A stretch of DNA of 13,219 nucleotides from contig JAKORR010000057.1 in the NCBI GenBank assembly GCA_029777735.1, positions 1 to 13,219 of the forward strand, read 5' to 3'. Made by a program: the position numbers and the translations under genes. Within the stretch, counting starts at the first letter, position 1. The number at the start of each line of letters is the position of its first letter. The notes beneath the pieces were generated by a model. The model worked only from the letters and a program-made list of their open reading frames with translations. It had not been told where the DNA came from and did no database searches. Source of the stretch: Armatimonadota bacterium. GTDB taxonomy: Bacteria; Armatimonadota; Zipacnadia; Zipacnadales; FEN-943. Shown here piece after piece: positions 1-7,843 of this stretch.

Positions 1-346
1 CGCTCTGCTTGCTGTGGCGGCCGGTGTCTATTTCGCCTGGTACTTACCTGGCCAGCATAAACAGCTCAAGGCGGCCGTGGAGTCGGGGGATCCGCAGCAG
101 GTGCCCGTGGGCCCTGAGACGGTATTGGGCAAGGCCTACCAAAAGGGGCAAAGTGCTGAGTGCATCAACAATCTCAGCCAACTACGGCAGGCCATCCAGC
201 TCTACCAGATTGACAACGGTAGCAATCCGAGGTCGCTTGCGGAGGTTAACCTGCCCAACATGGTGCGCTGTCCCGTCACAGGGCAGGATTACCAGTACGA
301 CCCAGCAACTGGCACGGTGAGGTGTCCTGCTCACCCGAAGTACTAG
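1..346 (+). CDS. Pilin-like (type IV pilin / pseudopilin GspG-like) membrane protein, 3' part
   Basis: The reading frame is open from base 2 to the stop at 344-346 (114 residues), so the true start lies outside the window; the GTG at 14 is only an internal possibility. The visible part begins with a hydrophobic stretch (ALLAVAAGVYFAWYL) that looks like the end of a membrane helix. A soluble domain follows, with CINNLSQLRQAIQLYQIDNG and a C-terminal pair CPVTG...CPAHPKY. The N-L-x-Q-L-x-x-A-I-Q-x-Y pattern and the CPxxG-x(n)-CPxH ending resemble the globular part of type IV pilins and GspG-type pseudopilins, which form short extracellular fibres or piston-like pseudopili. The prepilin peptidase site would be off the left edge and cannot be checked. 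A membrane protein with a two-Cys zinc-ribbon-like end is the alternative. The gene ends 54 bases before accC on the same strand. Confidence 0.55.
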   Translation, partial: ALLAVAAGVYFAWYLPGQHKQLKAAVESGDPQQVPVGPETVLGKAYQKGQSAECINNLSQLRQAIQLYQIDNGSNPRSLAEVNLPNMVRCPVTGQDYQYDPATGTVRCPAHPKY

Positions 347-400
347 AGCGGGCGCCGTCTCGAGCAGTGGAATCTGCGTCTTTCCGACCGGGGCACAGTG

Positions 401-1756
401 ATGTTTGGAAAGGTGCTTATCGCGAATAGGGGCGAAATCGCCTGTCGAATAATGCAGGCCTGCAGAGAGTTGGGTCTGCGGACAGTGGCTGTGTTTTCTG
501 AGGCTGACCGCAACTCGCTGCACGTGCAGACAGCCGACGAGGCGGTATGCATTGGTCCGCCCCCAAACAAGGAGAGCTACCTCAACGTCGCCAACATCAT
601 CTCAGCCTGTAAGGTGACCAGAGCCGATGCAGTTCACCCCGGCTACGGGAACCTGTCGGAAGATCCCACCTTCGCCGATGCCTGTCAGGAATGCGGCATT
701 ACCTTCGTCGGGCCACCGGCGCATGTTATAGCCCGCATGGGTGATAAGGCTGAGGCGCGGCGAGTGGTGCGTGAGGCCGGGATTCCGGTGGTGCCTGGAA
801 GTCCTGGAGCCGTAAGCGACGTCCGCGACGCGCGTGATATAGGTGCGCAGCTCGGTTACCCAGTAATGCTCAAGGCCGTTTCCGGCGGTGGAGGGCGCGG
901 CATTCGCATTGCCCATAACCCTGCGCACCTGACGCAACTCTTTGAGCAGGCGCGTAGTGAGGCACGGGCGGCTTTCGGCAACGGCCACCTTTACGTAGAG
1001 AAGTACCTGGAGCAGCCGCGCCACGTGGAGGTCCAGGTCCTGGCCGATGCCCACGGCCAAGTGGTGCATTTGGGAGAAAGGGAGTGCTCCATCCAGTTCC
1101 GCCACCAAAAGGTCCTTGAGGAGTCCCCCGCGCCCGGCGTATCGTCCTCCCTAAGGCGTCGCATGGGCGAGGCAGCGGTGAAGGCCGCGGAAGCCGTGGG
1201 CTACGTGAACGCAGGCACCATCGAGTTCCTCCTGGACAACCGTGGGCGCTTCTACTTCATCGAGATGAACACTCGCATCCAGGTTGAGCATACAGTCACC
1301 GAGATGGTGACGGGTATCGACATTGTGCGCGAACAGATAAAAATCGCCGCAGGCGAGAAACTTAGCTGTGAACAAGGGCGCATCTGGTTCAACGGCCATG
1401 CGATTGAGTGTCGTCTTCTGGCGGCCGACGGCGAGCGGGGGCTTCTTCCGTCGCCGGGTACCATCACACGGTGGGCTGTGCCGTGCGGGCCCGGTGTGCG
1501 TGTGGACACGGGCGTGACAGCGGGATCCGTGGTCAGCAGCTACTATGACCCGATGATTGCGAAGGTCGTCTGCTGGGACCGCACTCGTCCGGAAGCCATT
1601 ACTCGGATGGAGGCCACATTGCGCGGCATGCAGGTGGAGGGCATTAAGACAACCATACCTTTGCACCTGCGTATACTGCGGAACGCTTACTTCCGCTCCG
1701 GCAGGATAGACACGCACTTCATCGAACGCCGGCTGGGCGAGGAGCAACCTGTTTAG
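401..1756 (+). CDS. accC: Biotin carboxylase (acetyl-CoA carboxylase subunit)
   Basis: Biotin carboxylase uses ATP and bicarbonate to carboxylate biotin on its carrier protein. In acetyl-CoA carboxylase this is the first step of fatty acid synthesis, in the cytoplasm. The 451-residue length matches the family. Domains run in order: N-terminal Rossmann-like domain (MFGKVLIANRGEIACRI), ATP-grasp core with the glycine-rich loop SGGGGRGIR near 161-169, HQK lysine near 237, E275 and E288 for metal binding, and the signature EMNTRIQVEH at 288-297 with the catalytic Arg292, then the C-terminal domain (GHAIECRL). I chose ATG 401 over GTG 398 because the family begins at MFGKVL. The usual HPGYGFLSEN segment reads HPGYGNLSED. 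No accB lies next to it in the window. The subunit of a pyruvate or propionyl-CoA carboxylase would look similar, so the enzyme it serves is less certain than the family. Confidence 0.95.
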   Translation: MFGKVLIANRGEIACRIMQACRELGLRTVAVFSEADRNSLHVQTADEAVCIGPPPNKESYLNVANIISACKVTRADAVHPGYGNLSEDPTFADACQECGITFVGPPAHVIARMGDKAEARRVVREAGIPVVPGSPGAVSDVRDARDIGAQLGYPVMLKAVSGGGGRGIRIAHNPAHLTQLFEQARSEARAAFGNGHLYVEKYLEQPRHVEVQVLADAHGQVVHLGERECSIQFRHQKVLEESPAPGVSSSLRRRMGEAAVKAAEAVGYVNAGTIEFLLDNRGRFYFIEMNTRIQVEHTVTEMVTGIDIVREQIKIAAGEKLSCEQGRIWFNGHAIECRLLAADGERGLLPSPGTITRWAVPCGPGVRVDTGVTAGSVVSSYYDPMIAKVVCWDRTRPEAITRMEATLRGMQVEGIKTTIPLHLRILRNAYFRSGRIDTHFIERRLGEEQPV

Positions 1757-1769
1757 GAGGAGTTCGCCT

Positions 1770-2030
1770 ATGAGTGATGAGGAGCGCAGAACAGCAGGCA
1801 GGGATTACGAAGCAGAGGATAGTGGGCTGGACGTCACTCTGGACAGGCCGGTGGTGTACGAGTCCCTCGGGAACTGGGCGCCGATAGTGGGAGCGGCTCT
1901 GGGCTATGGACTGGGCATCGTCTTTGCCCTGGGCGGCGTCTGGCCAGGCCTCGTGGCAACCGCCTTCACCCTTGCGGGCGCGGTACTTGGTCGGATTCTC
2001 TGGGGAGGCCAGGGAGGTCATCATGCGTGA
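1770..2030 (+). CDS. Small two-helix membrane protein, DUF2273-like
   Basis: An 86-residue protein with a charged, acidic N-terminus (about residues 1-33) and two hydrophobic segments at about 36-55 and 58-78, separated by GGVWPG and ending with GRILWGG. The spacing of glycines and the central G-x-W turn match the DUF2273 family of small integral membrane proteins, which in many Firmicutes sits between an Asp23 alkaline-shock gene and nusB. The family has no established biochemical role; the Asp23 link suggests membrane anchoring. Here no Asp23 gene is present, and it directly follows accC. A strong ribosome binding site, AGGAGGAG, overlaps the accC stop. Its 3' end overlaps the nusB start by 8 bases (ATGCGTGA), so the two are likely translationally coupled. 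The family call rests on pattern and position only. Confidence 0.7.
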   Translation: MSDEERRTAGRDYEAEDSGLDVTLDRPVVYESLGNWAPIVGAALGYGLGIVFALGGVWPGLVATAFTLAGAVLGRILWGGQGGHHA

Positions 2031-2499
2031 ACGTCCAGGAGGGCGTCGCAGGGCGAGAGAGCTCGCCCTGGCTTTGCTAGTTAGCGCCGATGTGGGTGAA
2101 CTCGGCGCGGCCCGAGTCTTCGAGACCGCAGGTGACACTCTAGCGGCTCTAGCAGAAGAATGGGAGATGGACGAAGGGGAGCAATTAAGGGTCCTGCCGG
2201 AAGCCACAGAATACGGTAGGCGCCTGGCGGAGAAGTACTTTCGTCATGCGCAGGAGATCGACTCTCTGATCGAGGCTCTCTCCGAGGATTGGGCCCTGGA
2301 TCGCATGGCAGCCATCGACCGCAACATTCTCCGCATGGCGATCACAGAACTACTCCACTTCACTGACGTGCCGGTAAGTGCGGTCATCAACGAGGCTGTG
2401 GAGCTTGCCAAGATCTACGGCACGTCCGATTCCGGGCGGTTCGTCAACGGAATGTTAGGCGTGCTGGCGAGGAGGAGGGGCCTAGTCGAAACAGCCTGA
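2023..2499 (+). CDS. nusB: Transcription antitermination factor NusB
   Basis: NusB pairs with NusE (ribosomal protein S10), binds boxA RNA and allows RNA polymerase to read through rRNA operons. The 158-residue product has the expected size and the hallmark C-terminal half: DRMAAIDRNILRMAITELL (about 93-111), VPVSAVINEAVELAKIYG (about 117-133) and the ending GRFVNGMLGVLAR. The Arg-rich N-terminus (RRRARELALALL) is typical of the RNA-binding first helix. The frame is open upstream to 1906, but ATG 2023 is chosen because it follows a GGAGG at 2013-2017 and gives the family start. Overlap with the preceding DUF2273-like gene fits coupled translation. The residues between helices 1 and 2 (about 40-60) are family-variable and add no information. 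Downstream, only 57 bases separate its stop from the convergent gene. Confidence 0.95.
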   Translation: MRERPGGRRRARELALALLVSADVGELGAARVFETAGDTLAALAEEWEMDEGEQLRVLPEATEYGRRLAEKYFRHAQEIDSLIEALSEDWALDRMAAIDRNILRMAITELLHFTDVPVSAVINEAVELAKIYGTSDSGRFVNGMLGVLARRRGLVETA

Positions 2500-2556
2500 C
2501 TCCTCGCGGAGGGTCCGATGGGAAGCATCTCCGGCACCATGGGCTAAGGCGCCCTC

Positions 2557-3705
2557 TCACTGCGCGAAGAGCGCCTCTATCTTTAGCTCCCACAGGTTGT
2601 CGCGGTACCTCCTGACCAGTTCGGCCAGTTGCTTCTCGCTCCGCCAATCGCCTTCACGTGCTGCCAGCAGGGCCTGTTCGGCCTCCGCGAGTACCTTGCG
2701 TTCCTCCCTGAGGGCATCACTTTCGCCCACAGCCGCCGCGAGGCGGTCTAACTCGGCTCGCTCGGCCGCCAGATCCAACTCCTCTACCAGCAATGGGCGG
2801 AAGCTGGTGTTTAGGAGCGCCGCGAGAGTCTGGCCCGCGTGTTCCTTCATGTAGTCCAGAGCCTCGGCGTTGGTCATACCCTTGAAGTCCCAGAAGGCCA
2901 GCCGCAGGTCGCTCTGGTCAGCCTTGAAGGTAATCGTGGTACCCACCGCGTAGCCGCCCGGTGCGAAGTCAACGGTCTCGGCCTGCGCTGGTATCAGAAG
3001 CATCGCGCAGGGCCCCTCACCCTCGCCACGAGCGACGTCGAAGACGTCATCCTTGTACAGGGCCCACCAGTGCTCCACCGCGGGTCCTGCAAGCCTCGCG
3101 CCCTCCTTGACCTCACCGCCAGGTGTCACGATTTTACGCGCCCCCTGGCGCTTGTAGTGAGAGGTGAAGAAACTCGGGTAGCAGTTCAGGCTCACAACGA
3201 CAGACTTGGGCGGCTGTTTAGGGCTGAGGAGAATCTGCGTCTTCAGACCACGGTCACCTGGGTCGAGGACGAAGGAGAGACGGACGCGGCCGCCGGGGTA
3301 TTCCCATACCATGCGGCACAGACCGCGCTCGCCGCTATCCAGCGCCGAGAAGTCGGCCAGTGGGTACTTGCCCACGTCCTCTCCGTCGATGAGTATTCGC
3401 AGGAACCCGCTGTGGTACCAATTGCACGAGGCAGGCTGAGGCATACCCACATAGCCCTCCACCGGCGCCACCAGAGGCGCGTGAGCCTTGTCCACGCAGG
3501 CACAGTAGCGGACCCGGTAGCCCACCAGGTCGTTGCGCAGCATGATGTCCTGGCTCGCGTGTTCGTGACCTTCGTGTCCAGGGCTACTGATCTTGCGGAT
3601 ACTGACACCCGCGTCGAGTACTTCGACCTCCGGCGGCTCTCCAGCCCAGGCTGTCGGGTAGACCATGAGCAAGCCTACTGTAAGAACCGTGGTGAATCTC
3701 TCCAT
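2557..3705 (-). CDS. Secreted protein of unknown function with His-rich motif and C-terminal coiled coil
   Basis: I do not recognise this 382-residue protein. ATG 3705 is preferred over the longer upstream frame because it follows GAGGAGGAGGGCGAC and starts a clear signal peptide (MERFTTVLTVGLLMVYPTAWA, about residues 1-21). The mature part has PGHEGHEH at about 43-49, a possible metal ligand cluster, then a Cys-containing beta-rich region (YCAC at 67-70, C94, C130, C175) to about residue 270. From about 280 it is helical, and residues 308-352 are rich in Leu, Glu, Ala and Arg, consistent with a coiled coil. Export and beta-rich character would fit a carbohydrate-associated or periplasmic protein, but this is inference only. 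It is the last gene of the minus-strand group behind the putative glycoside hydrolase, 247 bases away. Confidence 0.75.
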   Translation of the reverse strand: MERFTTVLTVGLLMVYPTAWAGEPPEVEVLDAGVSIRKISSPGHEGHEHASQDIMLRNDLVGYRVRYCACVDKAHAPLVAPVEGYVGMPQPASCNWYHSGFLRILIDGEDVGKYPLADFSALDSGERGLCRMVWEYPGGRVRLSFVLDPGDRGLKTQILLSPKQPPKSVVVSLNCYPSFFTSHYKRQGARKIVTPGGEVKEGARLAGPAVEHWWALYKDDVFDVARGEGEGPCAMLLIPAQAETVDFAPGGYAVGTTITFKADQSDLRLAFWDFKGMTNAEALDYMKEHAGQTLAALLNTSFRPLLVEELDLAAERAELDRLAAAVGESDALREERKVLAEAEQALLAAREGDWRSEKQLAELVRRYRDNLWELKIEALFAQ

Positions 3706-3952
3706 GTCGCCCTCCTCCTCTGTTTGCGTCACCGGTGGAGGTAGCCTTCGCTTCGCCAAGGGTCCTTCCTGCCCTCGCTGACAGTGCGGCCGGTTGAGGA
3801 GGATACCAGCGGCAGGAGCTGACAACAATAGCTGGGATAGGACCGGACGACGACTGCCCCAAGCGGACCCTAAGCACCTCGGGAGGGCCCAGGGGACTCC
3901 GTTGTTGCCCCTGTGCTGGGGCCTTGTGGCCTTCCGATCCTCGTGGGCTCTA
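3706..3952. other. Intergenic region, no gene seen
   Basis: These 247 bases separate the putative glycoside hydrolase from the next minus-strand gene. They contain the ribosome binding site of the downstream gene (3706-3720), a weak candidate promoter at 3800-3828, and several GC-rich self-complementary patches, for example GGCC-ACAA-GGCC at about 3920-3934 on the minus strand. None of the patches is followed by a T-run, so I do not call a terminator. Open frames crossing the region on both strands lack ribosome binding sites or sensible protein composition. Confidence 0.5.
3800..3828 (-). promoter_or_regulatory. Weak candidate sigma-70-like promoter
   Basis: On the minus strand TTGTTG (3823-3828) is followed after 17 bases by TATCCT (3800-3805), upstream of the gene starting at 3705. 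The match is 3 of 6 and 4 of 6 to the consensus boxes, so it may be chance. It would give the secreted unknown gene its own transcription start about 90 bases before its ATG. Confidence 0.25.
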
Positions 3953-6250
3953 TTACCTGAGCCTCTGTAACACCAGCGGCCTCAAGCCGCCATCGGGATA
4001 GAACAGGTTGTCCTTGTGGTCTATCTCCACCTGCAGTGGCCCTTCAGTGGACCAGATACGCATAGTGAGGACGTCCGTCACCATGTAACGACCCTCAAGC
4101 ATCGGTACAGGTACAGTGACTGTGGTGTCCCGATCCGCGCCCACTAACAGGTAGAAGCGCCCACGGCCCCAGCCGTTTGTGAAGAACAGCCTGGCGCGCG
4201 CCCCAAGGCCGCCGGTTGTCATGACCGGCAAGTCCATGCAGACGCCCCAACTCTCCTTTTCAAGGCGGCTTACAATGTCCGCGTAGGTGCGTAGAACTCT
4301 CATCCCCGGCTGGCCCAAGTAGCAATAGGCTCCGGTAACGCCGCGGTCGGCCCACAGCGAGGGCACGCCAGGATAGGCCATACGCAGGGCGGCCATCTGG
4401 CACCAGCGCTCAAAGGCCGCGGCCTTAGTCGGGTATGGCTGATCCGTCCAGCCTGCCCCCTCCGTCATGGCGCGGTTCCAGGAGAAGAAGCCGTGGCCCA
4501 TCGGAGCGCTGGTGTAGTTGCTGAACTGCTGAGCCTCCGTGTCGCCAAAGCACAGGATCCGGCCACGGAAGGCGGCAGCTATGTGGCTGAACTCGCCTGG
4601 GTTGCCCGTGCTCAGGCTCGTGCGGGTCTTCTGGTCGGCCATGGTCCCGTCCACAGGTGCCAATAGGTAATGGTCTTGCACGTTGTCGATGGGTGTCCAG
4701 TCAAGGCAGATGTAGTCGAAGCCTATCGTGGTCAGCAACTGCTTGGCGGTCTCGCCGGCCCATTTCTGCCAGTCGTCCGACAGCCAGTTGAGCATCACGC
4801 CGCGGAAACCGAGGTGCGGGCTGGGCACGTCCTTGCCATCGGCCGTCTTCATCAACAGCAGCGGGCGTTTCTGGTACGTGAAATCGTTAGGAAAAACTTC
4901 GGTGCAGTTCCAGCCGACGGCCGCCTTGTAACCCAGCTCATGGACCCGTTGCACCCACCGCTGGTACCACTCAATCTGATCCGGTGCAATCTCGCCCGTC
5001 ACAATACCCAGGTAAGCGATGCGCGCGCCACCCGACCACAGCAGTTCTTCATCCCAGCTTACTGCTTCATCGAGGGTACCAGGAGCCAGTTGGTCAGTCG
5101 GCGAGCCGTCAACCCACAGACTCAAGCTGGAAGCGAACTGATCCAGCGGCGTGATCTTCCCATCCGGTTCGATGCGCGTCAGGTTCGGAACCAGGCCACA
5201 GTGCCACACCGGGCCGCTCGATTCCGAGTGCCGCACACTGTGGGCAAAGGGCGAGGCGTCGAGGTACTCGATGATGTTCTGCTTAGACGTGTAGTCAATG
5301 ACCTGCGAACGTAGCAGTGACGAGGTTTTCAGAGGCCCAAAACCATCCTCCAGGCCGAAGAGGTAGACTATCACCACCTGATATTGGGTCTCAGGGAACA
5401 GCCACAAGAACAAGTGGGGCGAACGCTGGGACTTGTCGATCACCGGGCCGAAATAGGCGGTGCCCGGATAGGCCGGCACGTGCACGTAGGACCGCTTGCG
5501 CGACTGCCACAGGGCTGCCACCCGATAGAGGTTGAAGATGCCTTGCCTAGTGTCCTCCTTGAGGGTGCAGGTGGGTGTGAGCTCCACCGGCTCACCCTGC
5601 GGGCTGATACCCTTGGTCGTCATCAGGTCCAGCACACAGTAGACGGCGACAAAGCGGTGGGACGCCGGACGCGAGTAGTCGCCCAGCCCTGCAAGCGGCT
5701 CGTAGGCCCACTGGTGGAGCTCAGCCGTCCACGTGGCTCTTCGCTTGTCGAACTTGCCGGTGCTGCCCAGATCACAGCCAATGGCGTAGTCGCTGCTCCT
5801 TCTGACCTGCGCCACCAACGGCCACTTCTCGCGATCGCCCTCCGCGCGCTGAGGCACCTCCACAGTCGTCCCGGCGTATTGCACCTGCCTCTGGGTTATC
5901 TGTGGCCAGTGCAGCTCGAGGCCGAGATCACGGAACTCGATAGTGCGATGGCCGAGAATTTGAACGCCGCCGTCGGCCTCTGGCCTGGCCCAAAGACGCA
6001 CGTAGCGGGGGGGCTGGTCCTGCTCTTGTTTACCCACCAGCTTTTGCCAGACCATATCGCTGCCCGTGACTCTGCAGGGAAGCTGCACCTTCTCCTCAAG
6101 CTTGAGGTGGAGCTGGCTCTGTACATATTGCTTGCCCACCATTTGCGGCACGATGAGATCAGGTAGAGCAGTCTCAGTCTCGGCAGCCAGCGCGGTTCCC
6201 GCCAGCAACGGTATCAGCAAGACTGCGACTGCAATGGAGTGCTTAAGCAT
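3953..6250 (-). CDS. Secreted putative glycoside hydrolase (TIM-barrel type)
   Basis: A 765-residue exported protein. ATG 6250 follows GGAGGGAGCACAG and begins a signal peptide (MLKHSIAVAVLLIPLLAGTALA, 1-22); the frame continues further upstream but without these signals. Residues 25-400 are beta-rich. A barrel-like region follows: ARIAYLGIVTG, then HELGYKAAVGWNCTEVFP with Glu451, then GFDYICLDWTPID with Asp517 at the end of a predicted strand, then RILCFGDTEAQQF with Asp570 and Glu572. A final beta domain (about 690-765, GRFYLLVGADRDTTVTVPV) resembles the C-terminal sandwich of glycosidases. The strand-end acidic residues and WQKWAGETAKQLL helix suggest an alpha-galactosidase-like or GH36-clan-like fold, but I cannot assign a family or substrate. 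It follows the transaldolase-like gene by 112 bases. Export points to action on a polymer or glycan outside the cytoplasm. Confidence 0.6.
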   Translation of the reverse strand: MLKHSIAVAVLLIPLLAGTALAAETETALPDLIVPQMVGKQYVQSQLHLKLEEKVQLPCRVTGSDMVWQKLVGKQEQDQPPRYVRLWARPEADGGVQILGHRTIEFRDLGLELHWPQITQRQVQYAGTTVEVPQRAEGDREKWPLVAQVRRSSDYAIGCDLGSTGKFDKRRATWTAELHQWAYEPLAGLGDYSRPASHRFVAVYCVLDLMTTKGISPQGEPVELTPTCTLKEDTRQGIFNLYRVAALWQSRKRSYVHVPAYPGTAYFGPVIDKSQRSPHLFLWLFPETQYQVVIVYLFGLEDGFGPLKTSSLLRSQVIDYTSKQNIIEYLDASPFAHSVRHSESSGPVWHCGLVPNLTRIEPDGKITPLDQFASSLSLWVDGSPTDQLAPGTLDEAVSWDEELLWSGGARIAYLGIVTGEIAPDQIEWYQRWVQRVHELGYKAAVGWNCTEVFPNDFTYQKRPLLLMKTADGKDVPSPHLGFRGVMLNWLSDDWQKWAGETAKQLLTTIGFDYICLDWTPIDNVQDHYLLAPVDGTMADQKTRTSLSTGNPGEFSHIAAAFRGRILCFGDTEAQQFSNYTSAPMGHGFFSWNRAMTEGAGWTDQPYPTKAAAFERWCQMAALRMAYPGVPSLWADRGVTGAYCYLGQPGMRVLRTYADIVSRLEKESWGVCMDLPVMTTGGLGARARLFFTNGWGRGRFYLLVGADRDTTVTVPVPMLEGRYMVTDVLTMRIWSTEGPLQVEIDHKDNLFYPDGGLRPLVLQRLR

Positions 6251-6279
6251 CTGTGCTCCCTCCGCCCAAGGGCTATGCG

Positions 6280-6300
6280 CGGGCGGCCGTAAGCGGCCCG
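6280..6300 (-). repeat. Intergenic GC-rich stem-loop
   Basis: The minus strand reads CGGGCCG-CTTA-CGGCC(G)CCCG. It forms a stem of about seven pairs with one bulged G and a four-base loop, between the transaldolase-like gene and the putative glycoside hydrolase. No T-run follows, so it is unlikely to end transcription. It could influence mRNA stability or partial attenuation between the two genes. Confidence 0.45.
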
Positions 6301-6362
6301 GCAGTTTCTCCTCAGCCGCGCGGCCGAGCGAGGGCAAGTCACGTATTCCTGCCTGCAAGGTC

Positions 6363-7778
6363 CTATCCGGCAACCCATGCCACAAACTCATCGTAGCTGG
6401 CTGCGAACTGACTGAGTGTGCGCACCACGGGCACATAGTCGTCGAATTCGTCTACATTCATCCCATCCGGTTCGTAGGCCATGCGGAAAAGCTTGCTCTT
6501 CATAAGCCTGGCAAGCATCTCCTCCGGCACGGGCGTCCACAGGCCTCGGGGATTAAGCTCCCGCGGCTCCGAGTCGAACTGCTCTTGCTTATCCGGGAAG
6601 ATGGTGATGAAGATCGGCACCGGTCCGTCGTTGATCGACCGAAGAATGTTCCACGGACCACGACCTGACGCAGGCAGTGGGTTGGCCTTGGTAAGACCGA
6701 GGCCACCCCCCTGCGGCGTATGGCATAGCATACGGTACTCACGCTGCCGGATGGCCGTCGTACACCAAGTCTTGACCTCTTCCCAGTCGGCGACTCCCAA
6801 GTCTCGCAGCTCCTCCCCCACAGGGTCGTCCACACGTCCATCCATCTGCGTGCGGAAGGAGACCGGTGCGGTTGAGTTCGCCTCGATGGCCCCAGCGAAG
6901 GCTATCTGCTGCGGCAGCGAGAAGTTGACCGTTATGTTCACGCCCATGCCCTCTGACGTCACCTGGCAGCAAGCATCGATGCCGGCCTTGGTGCCCGGCA
7001 GCTTGAACACCGTGTTGGGCGTCCCTCCCAGTTCCTCCTCGAGTTTGGCATAGCACCAACGGGCCTCTTTAATCATCGCCTCCGCGTCGGTGGCCTGTTT
7101 AGGCGAGAGCTGAAGCGACACGTATCCAATACGCCCCTCGGTCAGCTCCCACAGCGGGCGCAGCAACCGCGCGTTGGACACAACAACTTGTACTGTCATT
7201 GTGTAGGCAAGCTCGACAGGATTGTAGCTTGGATGCTGCTCACGTAACTGGTCGCGTATGGGCGTCCAGTAAGCGGGGGCCTCGGTGCGCGCCACGTTCA
7301 CGAGCACGGGATTAGTTGTTACTAGGCAGGCACCCCGCCGCATTGCCCGGTACAGGTTGGCTGCATAATCGTTGCCCCAATAGGTGTTTGTCTCACCAGC
7401 GAGGGTCATCCGTGCAAGACGGGCCAAGTTGCTGGCGGCCAGCGAAGCCAACTCCTCCTCCACAGTGGACACAAGGTCCTGTCGTCCCCACTGCCGCAGC
7501 AAACCAAGGTTGGTCTCGCGCTGAGTAGCCAGCGCACACGGATCCAGGGCCTTCTCACCCTGCCTGGCCTTGTTGGTCAGGTTCCAATCCGCCAGCACCG
7601 ACCCCAGATCGATAGTGTTCTCGGCAACAAGTCCCGCTATCTGGTCCTGTCTGTCATCGGACGCTCGGGGGTACTCTGCGGCAAGCTCGTCTCGCCAGGC
7701 TGTTAGACGGGTCTCGAAGTCGTCAGGAGGAACGCGGAACATGAGGTCAAGAAGCACCTGATACTCGGCGTCAGTCAT
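6363..7778 (-). CDS. Transaldolase-family protein with long extra terminal regions
   Basis: A 471-residue protein without a signal peptide, preceded by GGGAGGATCCCTT. Its middle (about 126-330) carries transaldolase marks: CLVTTNPVLVN at 151-161 (family TTNPSL), IGYVSLQLSP at 217-226, NTVFKLPGTKAGIDA at 255-269 with the likely Schiff-base lysine K259, GMGVNITVNFSLPQQ at 277-290, and DGRVDDPVGEEL at 313-324. Transaldolases move or cleave three-carbon ketol units between sugar phosphates. The family's catalytic Glu (VSxE) is replaced by Gln223, as in the short fructose-6-phosphate aldolase branch. Yet this protein is about twice that length, with about 125 extra residues at the N-terminus and 140 at the C-terminus. 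Being upstream of a putative secreted glycosidase, it may process the released sugar. Substrate and reaction are not known. Confidence 0.8.
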   Translation of the reverse strand: MTDAEYQVLLDLMFRVPPDDFETRLTAWRDELAAEYPRASDDRQDQIAGLVAENTIDLGSVLADWNLTNKARQGEKALDPCALATQRETNLGLLRQWGRQDLVSTVEEELASLAASNLARLARMTLAGETNTYWGNDYAANLYRAMRRGACLVTTNPVLVNVARTEAPAYWTPIRDQLREQHPSYNPVELAYTMTVQVVVSNARLLRPLWELTEGRIGYVSLQLSPKQATDAEAMIKEARWCYAKLEEELGGTPNTVFKLPGTKAGIDACCQVTSEGMGVNITVNFSLPQQIAFAGAIEANSTAPVSFRTQMDGRVDDPVGEELRDLGVADWEEVKTWCTTAIRQREYRMLCHTPQGGGLGLTKANPLPASGRGPWNILRSINDGPVPIFITIFPDKQEQFDSEPRELNPRGLWTPVPEEMLARLMKSKLFRMAYEPDGMNVDEFDDYVPVVRTLSQFAASYDEFVAWVAG

Positions 7779-7843
7779 AAGGGATCCTCCCAGGCGATGG
7801 TATGCATGTGCAGAAAGCCTCTGCGGTCAAAACACCACAAACT

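Noticed and set aside
182..1747. Minus-strand ORFs across accC
   Set aside because: accC is certain on the plus strand, and the antisense frames have no family features.
1906..2022. Longer nusB start
   Set aside because: The frame is open, but it would overlap the DUF2273-like gene almost wholly and lacks a ribosome binding site; the family starts near ATG 2023.
2547..2576. Bidirectional terminator between nusB and the convergent gene
   Set aside because: AGGCGC/GCGCCT can pair, but the loop is 18 bases, the arm lies inside the end of the minus-strand gene and there is no T-run.
2839..3744. 301-residue plus-strand ORF opposite the secreted unknown gene
   Set aside because: The opposite strand has a signal peptide and a strong ribosome binding site; this frame has odd composition typical of high-GC antisense shadows.
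5384..6166. 260-residue plus-strand ORF opposite the putative glycoside hydrolase
   Set aside because: No ribosome binding site or recognisable domain; it mirrors the coding frame on the other strand.
6280..6300. Rho-independent terminator between transaldolase-like and glycosidase genes
   Set aside because: The stem is good but no T-run follows on the minus strand, so it is listed only as a stem-loop.
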